From positions 1 to 9,365 of the forward strand of contig JANXXW010000238.1 in NCBI GenBank assembly GCA_025350425.1: a stretch of DNA of 9,365 nucleotides, given 5' to 3'. Below, piece after piece: positions 1 to 5,650 of this stretch (its first letter is position 1; every line of letters starts with the position of its first letter). Source of the DNA: Rhodospirillales bacterium (GTDB taxonomy: Bacteria > Pseudomonadota > Alphaproteobacteria > Acetobacterales > Acetobacteraceae). The notes beneath the pieces are model-generated. The model did not search any database and was not told the DNA's origin. It saw only the letters and a list, made by a program, of their open reading frames with translations. Made by a program: the position numbers and the translations under genes.

Positions 1-626
1 CTGATCCGCACGTTGGTGTCGGCCAGCATCTGGGTGAACGTCAGGCTTGTGAATTGACTGCCCTGATCGGTGTTGAAGATCTCTGGCCTGCCATGCCGGG
101 CCAATGCCTCCTCCAGCGCCTCTGTGCAGAAGGCGACGTCCATAGTATTGGACAGACGCCACGACAGCACCCGGCGGCTATGCCAGTCCATGATGGCCAC
201 CAGATACAAAAAGCCCCGACGCATCGGTATGTAGGTGATGTCGGAGCACCATACCTGGTTGGGTCGCACGATCGCCAGATCGCGCAGCATATAGGGATAG
301 ACCCGGTGCTCGGGATGCGGCGCGCTGGTATTGGGCCTCTGGTAAATCGCCCGCAGCCCCATCTTGCGCGTCAGCCGGACAACCCGGTTGCAGCCACCCT
401 AGTGGCCCAGCCGGTGCAGATGCCGCGTCATCTGGCGCGAGCCGTAATACGGGCAATCCAGGAACGCCTCGTCGATCAGCCGCATCAACGCCAGCGTCGG
501 CTCACTTTCGCCAACCGGCTGGTAGTAACGGCCAGACCGGCTGATCTGGAGCAGCGCGCACTGCCGCACGATCGACAGCTGCGGATGCGATGCGTCCACA
601 ATTGCGCGCCTCCGTCCCACGTTCAT
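1..626 (-). pseudogene. IS3-family orfB transposase (DDE), interrupted and cut by window edge
   Basis: OrfB of IS3 elements is the catalytic part of the fused OrfAB transposase. Translation starts at the ATG at 624-626, which overlaps the orfA stop by four bases (ATGA). The N-terminal part contains the HTH_21-like segment ending YYGSRQMTRHLHRLGH. An in-frame TAG at 399-401 then interrupts the frame; the same frame continues afterwards with good rve-domain similarity (GCNRVVRLTRKMGL, then WCSDITYIPMRRGFLYLVA). The first catalytic Asp is codon 129 (240-242) and the second is codon 187 (66-68, in NTDQGSQFTS), a spacing typical of IS3. The catalytic Glu would lie beyond position 1. The TAG replaces a residue just before the conserved Gly-Cys-Asn, so I call it a nonsense mutation rather than a gene boundary. 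The nonsense codon is seen directly; inactivity is inferred. Confidence 0.85.
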
Positions 627-910
627 CGACCGGAAGCCTTCGCCAAAAAATCCCGTTCCACCACCAGCTGACCGATCTTGGCGTGCAGCCGGGTCAGCTC
701 CGCTTCCTCGGCCGCCGCAGCCGCCTCTGCCTTGCCAGAAAACGTCGATGCCAACCCTTCGATCGCCTGCCGCTTCCAGGCCGCGATCATCGTTTGATGA
801 ATGCTGTGTTTGGCGGACAACTCCGTCAGCGTCAGCTCGCCCTTGATCGCCTCCAGCGCAATCTTGGCCTTGAACTCAGCCTCTTAGCGCTTCCGTGTCA
901 CCTTGCCCAT
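623..910 (-). pseudogene. IS3-family orfA transposase subunit with early stop
   Basis: OrfA supplies the DNA-binding half of the IS3 transposase. The family-typical start is the ATG at 908-910 (MGKVTRKR), but codon 9 is TAA (884-886) where relatives have Tyr. After the stop the frame continues with family-like sequence: EFKAKIALEAIKGELTLTEL, the helix-turn-helix around SAKHSIHQTMIAAWKRQA, an alanine- and glutamate-rich coiled segment, and the usual ending ERDFLAKASGR. A run of six T followed by G on the coding strand (660-654) lies shortly before the orfA stop and could be the slippery site for the frameshift that makes OrfAB, although IS3 elements more often use A6G. A restart from an internal codon (for example the ATG near 820) would give a shortened protein lacking the N-terminus. 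Confidence 0.8.
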
Positions 911-949
911 AACGTCCCGTCTCTCGTTCAAGCGGGAATAGCTTATCAA

Positions 950-980
950 CCTGTCTGAAATCACGAGGCCACCTGAGACA
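950..980 (-). repeat. Putative terminal inverted repeat (IRL) of the IS3 element
   Basis: Read on the minus strand from 980 inward, the sequence begins TGTCTCAGGTGGCCTCGTGA and continues to TTTCAGACAGG. It starts with TG as IS3-type ends do, and lies at the expected distance upstream of orfA. The partner repeat is outside the window, so the assignment rests on position and on resemblance to family ends only. Confidence 0.55.
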
Positions 981-988
981 CCCAGAGG

Positions 989-1003
989 CAAGCTTTAAGC
1001 TTG
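989..1003. repeat. Short palindrome between two IS remnants
   Basis: CAAGCTT and AAGCTTG form perfect 7-base arms around a single T. It sits nine bases outside the inferred IS end, in the 85-base gap before the next transposase remnant. Nothing else in the gap is recognisable. Function unknown; it may be chance. Confidence 0.3.
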
Positions 1004-1065
1004 AGGTATTTGACTGATGAGCAGGCAACGAGACCAAAGTTGCTTTCCTACACAGAAGACCATAG

Positions 1066-1601
1066 GTGCTAAGTCGCGGACTTGGTGGTCAGCCGCGGAC
1101 GCACGCCGACGTCGGTAGCCGGCGAGCCCGGCCGAAAAGTAGGCGGACGGTCAAGGACCGAGCCTTGCTGGACGACACCGGCCAGGCACACGCCGACAGC
1201 GGCGGGCGGTATGGTAGCCCGCGCGTGCATGCGGCGTTACGGGCAGGCGAGAAAAGGGTGCGCCGCGGCAGGGTCGAGCGCCTGATGCACCATCATGGCG
1301 TGTACGGCCTCGTCGCTCAGCGCCGCCCTGTGTAAATGGCGGAAAGCCGTCATCTCTTCCCGGTCGCCGCCAACTTGCTGGGAGCCGGCGAACCAGCTCG
1401 CTGGACAACGCGCCGATGGAGAGCTTCTTCCACACGCTGAAAACCGGATTGGTCCATCACAGCACCTACGCCACTCGCGACAAGGCCAAGTGCCATCTTT
1501 TCTTGTATGTCGAAGGCTTCTACATCTCCCAGCGCGACCGTTCGGCCCTGGACTACCGCACGCCAGACCAAGCAGGACGGCAAGAGGTAAACATAACGTA
1601 A
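1066..1601 (+). pseudogene. IS3-type orfB transposase remnant lacking the DD core
   Basis: Three pieces of one protein family are visible. First, 1066-1335 has the HTH_21 region, with YGSPRVHAALRAG and VERLMHHHGVYGLVAQRR. Second, after an in-frame TAA at 1333-1335, the same frame continues with SRHLFPVAANLL, which matches the linker before the rve domain. Third, from about 1401 the frame shifts and reads LDNAPMESFFHTLKTGLVHH and then YATRDKAKCHLFLYVEGFY, the conserved end carrying the catalytic Glu (in MESFF), stopping at 1599-1601. Between the second and third pieces a normal family member would have roughly 130 more residues holding both catalytic Asp residues; these are gone, with the junction near 1390-1401. 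The protein cannot be catalytic. No real start codon can be assigned; 1066 is simply the first GTG in the open stretch. Confidence 0.75.
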
Positions 1602-1627
1602 CTCGTACACGAAACGCGGAGAGAATC
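1066..1627 (+). mobile_element. Degenerate second IS3-type element, internally deleted
   Basis: A plus-strand remnant with the start and the end of an IS3-type orfB but not its middle. The segment at 1604-1627 (GTACACGAAACGCGGAGAGA then ATCA) resembles the terminal repeats of IS3 elements, which commonly end in TCA, and comes directly after the transposase stop; I take it tentatively as the right end. No left terminal repeat could be recognised, and no orfA is left. The remnant differs in sequence type from the element at 1-980, so it is a separate insertion. Confidence 0.6.
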
Positions 1628-1951
1628 ATTTCGCTTTCCCGCTGCCTCGATTGTCAGCGTCGCACAGGCTCGGTCTTCGGTATCGCGGTCTTCTTCGCAA
1701 AGGAGCAGGTCATGATCACGGAAGAATTATCGACCAAGTTCAGCTGAGGGTCTGACAGCGGCTCCGCCGTCACGTTCCACTTTTGCGGCGTGTGCGGATC
1801 GACGATATGGTGGGAGCCTGAGCGTTCTCCGTCGATGATAGGCGTCGCAATCGGCGCATTTGCAGCCCCTAACTTTCCCATACCAATGCAAGCCAGCTGG
1901 GATAAACGACAGCATCAATGGCTGTACCTTCCAAAGGAGATCGCGAGTTAA
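1628..1951 (+). pseudogene. GFA-family (CENP-V/GFA domain) protein remnant
   Basis: GFA proteins are small zinc proteins named after glutathione-dependent formaldehyde-activating enzyme; most members have no proven substrate. In the frame holding codon 1649 the sequence reads CLDCQRRTGSVFGIAVFFAK, then ITEELSTKFS. A TGA follows at 1745-1747, and in the same frame come GSDSGSAVTFHFCGVCGSTI and WWEPER...MIGVAIGAFAAPNFPIP...WDKRQHQWL, ending at TAA 1949-1951. The CxxC pairs of the zinc site (CLDC and CGVC) are both present. The TGA lies where Arg is common in the family, so CGA to TGA is likely. The N-terminal Gly-Cys-x-Cys part is absent: upstream is the IS3-type remnant, which probably truncated the gene. 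In the usual CHCxxCQ motif the first Cys and the His are replaced by Ser-Arg. A restart at the ATG 1712, which has AAAGGAG in front, would give only an 11-residue peptide before the TGA. Confidence 0.8.
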
Positions 1952-2216
1952 CTACGAAGTCTTGTGCAGACGACGCCGCGTGAATGATCGTAGCCACCCA
2001 CAGCGCCCTACAGTTCTGGCGCAGAAAACTTACATATAATACAACTTGCCGATGCTGATCCGTGAAGACCCATCGAATTATAGGCGGTGCAACCTTCAAT
2101 GACCCTGCCCATGCGCAAGGCTAAATGGCCTACATGAATCGCGGAGCCAGCGGACGGACACGTAGGTTCGCCGATAGCAGCTTCCGATATCAGCCGGGAT
2201 TTGATATGCGTTAGCG
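1952..2216. other. Non-coding gap upstream of the LysR gene
   Basis: I see no supportable gene in these 265 bases. A perfect TATAAT lies at 2035-2040, but no convincing -35 hexamer stands 16-18 bases in front of it (AGTTCT or CAGTTC only). A second TATAAT on the minus strand at 2078-2083 also lacks a partner. A dyad next to the LysR start is listed separately. Confidence 0.4.
2187..2207. promoter_or_regulatory. Candidate LysR-type operator (dyad ATATCA-N9-TGATAT)
   Basis: Perfect 6-base arms, ATATCA and TGATAT, are separated by nine bases. The symmetric ATC/GAT core is of the kind bound by LysR-type dimers, although the spacing differs from the textbook T-N11-A. The dyad ends ten bases before the ATG of the LysR gene, so a bound protein would block transcription or translation start; autoregulation is inferred, not shown. 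I found no second copy in the gap before the catabolic genes. Confidence 0.4.
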
Positions 2217-3227
2217 ATGGCGCCCAAGCGGTATCTCGACCAGCGGCTACGCCTCCATTTCCTACGGGCTGTGGACGCCATCGCCACGCATGGAAGCCTG
2301 TTGAAAGCGTCAGCCGCCCTGGGCCTGAGCCAGCCCGCGCTGACAAAAAGCTTGCAGGAGCTGGAAGAGGTGCTGCAGCTTCGCCTGTTCGAACGTCATC
2401 CCCGAGGGGTGCATACCACTGAGGCAGGCGCGGTGTTCGTGCTTTCCACCCGGCGGGTTCTGGCCGAACTACGCCGGCTAGACGAGGAGCTGGACCTGCT
2501 CTCCGCGCCCGGCGGCGGTATGTTGGCCCTTGGCGCACTGCCCGTTGCCGCCGCAGGCGTACTGCCGGGCGCCCTAACCCGGATGAAGGAGGTGCACCCA
2601 GGAGTGCGGGTCCGGCTGCAGCAGGGGCGAACAGAAGACTTGCTGCCGATGCTCGCTGCAGGGGAGATAGACCTGATCGTCGGGCGGCTTTACCAACCGC
2701 CGGTGCCGGATGGCTTTGAGCGCGAGCCGCTGTGGATCGAGCCGATCTCCATCCTTGCCCGCCCCGACCACCCGCTGTTCGCCGCGCCGCAGATAACGCC
2801 CGATGAGCTCCGGCGCTACGACCTGGTGCTGCCAACGATAACGCAGCGGGTGGGACAGGAAATTGAGGGCCTGCTCGTCTCGCTCGGGCTTGCGACGGAC
2901 GCGCCCATGCGCTCCAGCTCGTATGGCTTTATCCGTGAAATGCTGCACGGAACAGACATGCTCTCGGCCATGCCGCGGCTTATGATGGTTGGCGACTTAA
3001 TACGCGGGACGCTGCGGGTCGTGCCGCTGCCGATTACTGCGCCCGATCGCCCGGCCGGGCTGATCGTGCCACGCGCCCGCCCTTTGTCGCCCGCAGGACG
3101 CGCGTTTGTGGCGTGCCTACGCGCCTATGTCGCCGAGTTAACGGAACGCGGCCTGGCACCCACTATAACCGCCAGTGATAGCAACGCCGAGGAAAGCGAT
3201 AGGGCGGGGCCAGGTAGCCTGGGATAG
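2217..3227 (+). CDS. LysR-family transcriptional regulator (PcaQ/GbpR-like)
   Basis: LysR-type regulators bind DNA as tetramers and usually switch nearby catabolic genes on when a pathway intermediate is bound. The 336-residue product has the N-terminal winged helix-turn-helix at about residues 8-66 (HGSLLKASAALGLSQPALTK, then LQELEEVLQLRLFERHPRGV and TTEAG), followed by the linker helix and a periplasmic-binding-protein-like effector domain from about 95 to 305 (recognisable DLIVGRLYQPP and PISILARPDHPLF). The whole looks most like the PcaQ/GbpR branch, some of whose members control protocatechuate genes. The C-terminus has a 20-residue polar tail beyond the family's usual end. No Shine-Dalgarno sequence precedes the ATG, but an in-frame TGA at 2202-2204 and the domain position leave little room for another start. 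Its very high G+C contrasts with the catabolic genes downstream. Regulation of those genes is plausible from position alone. Confidence 0.9.
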   Translation: MAPKRYLDQRLRLHFLRAVDAIATHGSLLKASAALGLSQPALTKSLQELEEVLQLRLFERHPRGVHTTEAGAVFVLSTRRVLAELRRLDEELDLLSAPGGGMLALGALPVAAAGVLPGALTRMKEVHPGVRVRLQQGRTEDLLPMLAAGEIDLIVGRLYQPPVPDGFEREPLWIEPISILARPDHPLFAAPQITPDELRRYDLVLPTITQRVGQEIEGLLVSLGLATDAPMRSSSYGFIREMLHGTDMLSAMPRLMMVGDLIRGTLRVVPLPITAPDRPAGLIVPRARPLSPAGRAFVACLRAYVAELTERGLAPTITASDSNAEESDRAGPGSLG

Positions 3228-3360
3228 AAAATTTAAGGCTGGTGGGCGCAAGCCGTAGAACATCGGCAAGGCAGCGATAAACGCAGGCGCCGGCTAACGG
3301 CAGCCGCAGGGAGGGTTCGTACGATGCACGATCGCGACACGGCCAGCCCTATCCCAGGCT
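3216..3360. repeat. 12-base perfect inverted repeat flanking the gap after the LysR gene
   Basis: AGCCTGGGATAG (3216-3227) and its exact complement CTATCCCAGGCT (3349-3360) bracket 121 bases. Just inside, GGCTGG (3237-3242) and CCAGCC (3343-3348) extend the match if nine bases (AAAATTTAA) are skipped on the left. The left arm contains the LysR stop codon. At the right end the arm overlaps a small hairpin, AGGCT (3356-3360) with AGCCT (3367-3371). No T-run follows, so it is not a standard terminator. It could be a small terminal-repeat element or the scar of a rearrangement; no target duplication is evident. Confidence 0.45.
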
Positions 3361-3499
3361 CCCTTCAGCCTGATTGCGCATTAGTATGAGTGCCTCCCCC
3401 CTCTGCAAGTACCCAAGGATTAAGCGTTGAAGTCAAGGCGTTCATTGATGCACGCCAGATCTCGGCATTGCAGATAGGACTTCTCGCGTCGCTTATGTG

Positions 3500-3504
3500 A
3501 AGGA
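3500..3504 (+). promoter_or_regulatory. Ribosome-binding site deciding the crotonase start
   Basis: AAGGA lies seven bases before the ATG at 3512 and four before the ATG at 3509. It lies inside the codons that would follow the GTG at 3497, so that GTG is unlikely to be the start even though it lengthens the frame by five codons. Confidence 0.6.
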
Positions 3505-3511
3505 AAATATG

Positions 3512-4369
3512 ATGGCATACGAAACGCTTCTGCTCGATCGACAGGACGGTGTTACAACTGTGACGCTTAATCGTCCAAATAAGCGAAATGCAATGAGCCC
3601 CCAGCTGCACGAAGAGATGACAGCAGCGCTCGAGGAGCTTCGTTACGATCACGATACCCGTGTGGTCGTAATTACCGGTGCCGGGACAGCATTCTGTGCC
3701 GGCATGGATTTGAAAGAGTACTTCACTGAGCTTAAGAGCAAGCCCGACGAATTTGACCGTGCCGGACGGCTTGCGGTGGAATGGCGAGGTCGAACTCTTC
3801 GTTATTTTCCAAAGCCGACAATCGCAATGATCAACGGCTATTGTTTTGGCGGCGCCTTTTCAATTGTTGAAGGTTGCGATCTTGCCATTGCTGCAGAAGA
3901 AGCAACCTTTGGCCTTTCCGAGGTAAACTTTAAATTGTTTCCAGGCGGTTCGGTCAGCAAATCGCTCGCGAATCTCATGCGTCCGCGGGACGCGCTATGG
4001 TACGGCATGCTGGGGAGACCATTCGATGGCAAGAAAGCCGCCGATATAGGTTTTATCAACCTTGCGGTTCCTCTTGCCAGTCTTTGGGAGGAAACAATGA
4101 AAATCGCACGCGAGCTAGCCAACAAGGACTCGTTTGCGCTCAGGGCGACTAAGGATGGTTACCGCCATTCGTTGGAAATGTCGTGGGACGCCGCTATTAG
4201 CTATTCCTTCGCCAAGGAATCAGAATTGGTTCTGCAACAGAATGACGCGTGGCGAACCGAAGGTATCGGCGACTTTCTTAAGGGAAAATACAAACCAGGC
4301 CTGGAGAGCCACGATCAAGTTGAAAAACCCTCAACTGATTCTGCCACCGCGTCTCCGGAGCGGGCGTAG
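3512..4369 (+). CDS. ech: Hydroxycinnamoyl-CoA hydratase/lyase-like crotonase
   Basis: Enzymes of this crotonase group hydrate p-hydroxycinnamoyl-, caffeoyl- or feruloyl-CoA and split the product into acetyl-CoA and the benzaldehyde. The 285-residue product has the crotonase fold with family-specific motifs: LNRPNKRNAMSP (19-30), AGMDLKEYF (63-71), KPTIAMINGYCFGGAFS (101-117) and EATFGLSEVNFKLFPGG (130-146). Compared from memory with the Pseudomonas fluorescens enzyme (276 residues), Tyr75, Ser123 and catalytic Glu143 are kept as Tyr70, Ser117 and Glu137. The position of Tyr239, which contacts the substrate phenol, is Phe233 (in YSFAK). About 20 polar residues follow the usual C-terminus. The ATG at 3512 is chosen for its AAGGA. 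The next gene begins five bases after the stop, so the two are surely co-transcribed. Substrate is inferred; the Phe suggests a different ring pattern or a slower enzyme. Confidence 0.85.
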   Translation: MAYETLLLDRQDGVTTVTLNRPNKRNAMSPQLHEEMTAALEELRYDHDTRVVVITGAGTAFCAGMDLKEYFTELKSKPDEFDRAGRLAVEWRGRTLRYFPKPTIAMINGYCFGGAFSIVEGCDLAIAAEEATFGLSEVNFKLFPGGSVSKSLANLMRPRDALWYGMLGRPFDGKKAADIGFINLAVPLASLWEETMKIARELANKDSFALRATKDGYRHSLEMSWDAAISYSFAKESELVLQQNDAWRTEGIGDFLKGKYKPGLESHDQVEKPSTDSATASPERA

Positions 4370-4374
4370 TCAAC

Positions 4375-5544
4375 ATGTTAGACGGCATCCGCATTATCGA
4401 ACTGGGTACGGTGATCACGGCACCATTGACCGGTATGATGCTCGCCGATCTCGGCGCTGACGTCATCAAAGTGGAACGCCCGGAAGGCGACCCGTTCCGT
4501 CGCTCCCACGGTGGGAACTACAGTTCGACCTTCGTTGCCTACAATCGCAACAAGCGAAGCGTTGTGCTTGATCTAACGACTGAAGACGATCGCAAGGCGC
4601 TCCTCGCATTGATCGATGGAGCAGACGTCCTGCTGGATAACTTTAGGCCGGGTGTGCTCGATAAGCTTGGTCTAGCGCCTGAAGAGTTGCGTCGCCGCAA
4701 TCCACGATTGATACAATGTTCTATCACGGGTTTTGGTAGCACTGGTCCCTACTGCGAAAGGCCAGCTTTTGACGCCGTCGGCTTGGCGCTGAGCGGTCTT
4801 GGAAGCCTGTTTGTTGATCCTGATAGACCTGAGTCATTTGGACCGACCATTTCCGATAATGTGACCGGAATGCAGGCGTGTTCCGCCATTCTTGCTGCGT
4901 TGGTCGAACGAAGCCGTAGCGGACAAGGGCGGCGTCTCGAAGTGAACATGCTTGAGTCGACGATGGCCTTCGCGCCTGACGCTTTTACGAGCGTTACACG
5001 GGGCGGCTCGACCCCCGATCGATTGGCGCGAGCGTCAAATTCTCAATCCTACGCTTTTCGATGCGCCGATGGCGAACTTCTTGCCGTCCATCTCTCCGCG
5101 AGGGAAAAGTTCTGGCAGAACTTCCTGCAGGCTATCGATTCGCCGGATCTCGGGATCGACGTACGCTTTGCTAAGCATGACCAGCGTGCCCTAAATTACA
5201 TCGCATTGCGTGCTGAGCTCGCGCGCCGCTTGCTTGCTCGCCCACGTGCCGATTGGCTGTTACGGCTGGCAGAAGCCGACGTTCCTGCGGCGCCAATTTT
5301 AAGCGTAGCCGAGGCGCTCGACGATCCTCAAGTGAAGGCGCTCGGCTCGTCGTGCGAAACCCAACACCCGACCGAAGGGCAAGTTCGTAGTATCTGTTGT
5401 CCTGTCCTAGTCGATAATCGTCGGCCGCGTAGCCGAATGACCGCGCCTCCAACGCTCGGAGAACACACTCACGAGGTATTGGCTGAACTATCAACAACGC
5501 TTCATGCAACCACAGAAGTCCGAATAAGCGGGCCGGTTGTTTAA
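4375..5544 (+). CDS. Class III CoA-transferase (CaiB/BaiF/Frc family)
   Basis: Family III CoA-transferases move CoA between carboxylic acids through an aspartyl-CoA thioester intermediate, in the cytosol, as interlocked dimers. The 389-residue product is full length. Seen features are the N-terminal LDGIRIIELGTVITAPLTG and LADLGADVIKVERPEGD (residues 2-39), YNRNKRSVVLDL (56-67), DNFRPGVLDKLGL (88-100) and the TGFGSTGPY loop (118-126). The catalytic Asp is most likely Asp161 (GAT at 4855-4857) in the segment ISDNVTG, which aligns with the active-site Asp of formyl-CoA transferase. The ATG comes five bases after the crotonase stop, with GGAG at 4357-4360 in front. Next to a hydratase/lyase it would supply the acyl-CoA substrate, a job normally done by an ATP-dependent feruloyl-CoA synthetase. 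The CoA donor cannot be read from the sequence; acetyl-CoA or succinyl-CoA are both possible. Confidence 0.9.
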   Translation: MLDGIRIIELGTVITAPLTGMMLADLGADVIKVERPEGDPFRRSHGGNYSSTFVAYNRNKRSVVLDLTTEDDRKALLALIDGADVLLDNFRPGVLDKLGLAPEELRRRNPRLIQCSITGFGSTGPYCERPAFDAVGLALSGLGSLFVDPDRPESFGPTISDNVTGMQACSAILAALVERSRSGQGRRLEVNMLESTMAFAPDAFTSVTRGGSTPDRLARASNSQSYAFRCADGELLAVHLSAREKFWQNFLQAIDSPDLGIDVRFAKHDQRALNYIALRAELARRLLARPRADWLLRLAEADVPAAPILSVAEALDDPQVKALGSSCETQHPTEGQVRSICCPVLVDNRRPRSRMTAPPTLGEHTHEVLAELSTTLHATTEVRISGPVV

Positions 5545-5650
5545 TTTGAAAACCCGACCGAGGTTTGAATTGTGATCTCTTTGAATCCCAAGCGCTGACG
5601 CGCTGTGGAGACCCACATTCGCTCACTGGTCGAAACAGGGAGAGGTTATC

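Larger units (their letters stand above)
1..980 (-). mobile_element. IS3-family insertion sequence, partial and inactive
   Basis: The stretch carries the two-frame organisation of an IS3-family element read on the minus strand: a short orfA with a helix-turn-helix and leucine-rich end, then orfB with the DDE integrase core. The upstream end is taken as 980 because a terminal-repeat-like sequence starting TGTCTCAGG (minus strand) lies there, about 70 bases before the orfA start. The other end is outside the window: the C-terminal catalytic Glu region and the second inverted repeat are not visible. Both frames contain in-frame stop codons, so this copy should not be able to move itself. The element boundary at 980 is inferred; no target-site duplication can be checked with only one end present. 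Confidence 0.85.

Noticed and set aside
54..671. A 205-codon plus-strand open frame across the IS3 transposase
   Set aside because: It is antisense to orfB, which has clear DDE motifs; its own translation is Pro/Arg/His rich with no domain.
1712..1747. An 11-codon plus-strand leader-like peptide with AAAGGAG in front of its ATG
   Set aside because: It is simply the part of the GFA remnant between an internal Met and the nonsense TGA; the purine run is within coding sequence.
1654..1881. A 75-codon minus-strand open frame that at first suggested an amidohydrolase-like start
   Set aside because: The plus strand of the same stretch encodes a recognisable GFA-family protein, so this frame is its antisense shadow.
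2008..2835. A 275-codon minus-strand open frame over the LysR gene
   Set aside because: It is a high-G+C shadow of the regulator, rich in Arg, Ala and Pro and without a recognisable fold.
3445..3496. A sigma-70 promoter with TTGATG or TTGCAG before the crotonase
   Set aside because: No acceptable -10 hexamer occurs at 16-18 bases; GCTTAT after TTGCAG would put the transcript start inside the ribosome-binding site.
3497..3511. GTG at 3497 as the start of the crotonase
   Set aside because: The AAGGA ribosome-binding site lies inside the first codons of that version, and the family N-terminus fits the ATG at 3512.
5171..5626. A 151-codon minus-strand open frame at the end of the CoA-transferase gene
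   Set aside because: It overlaps a well-supported CoA-transferase and shows no domain or ribosome-binding site.
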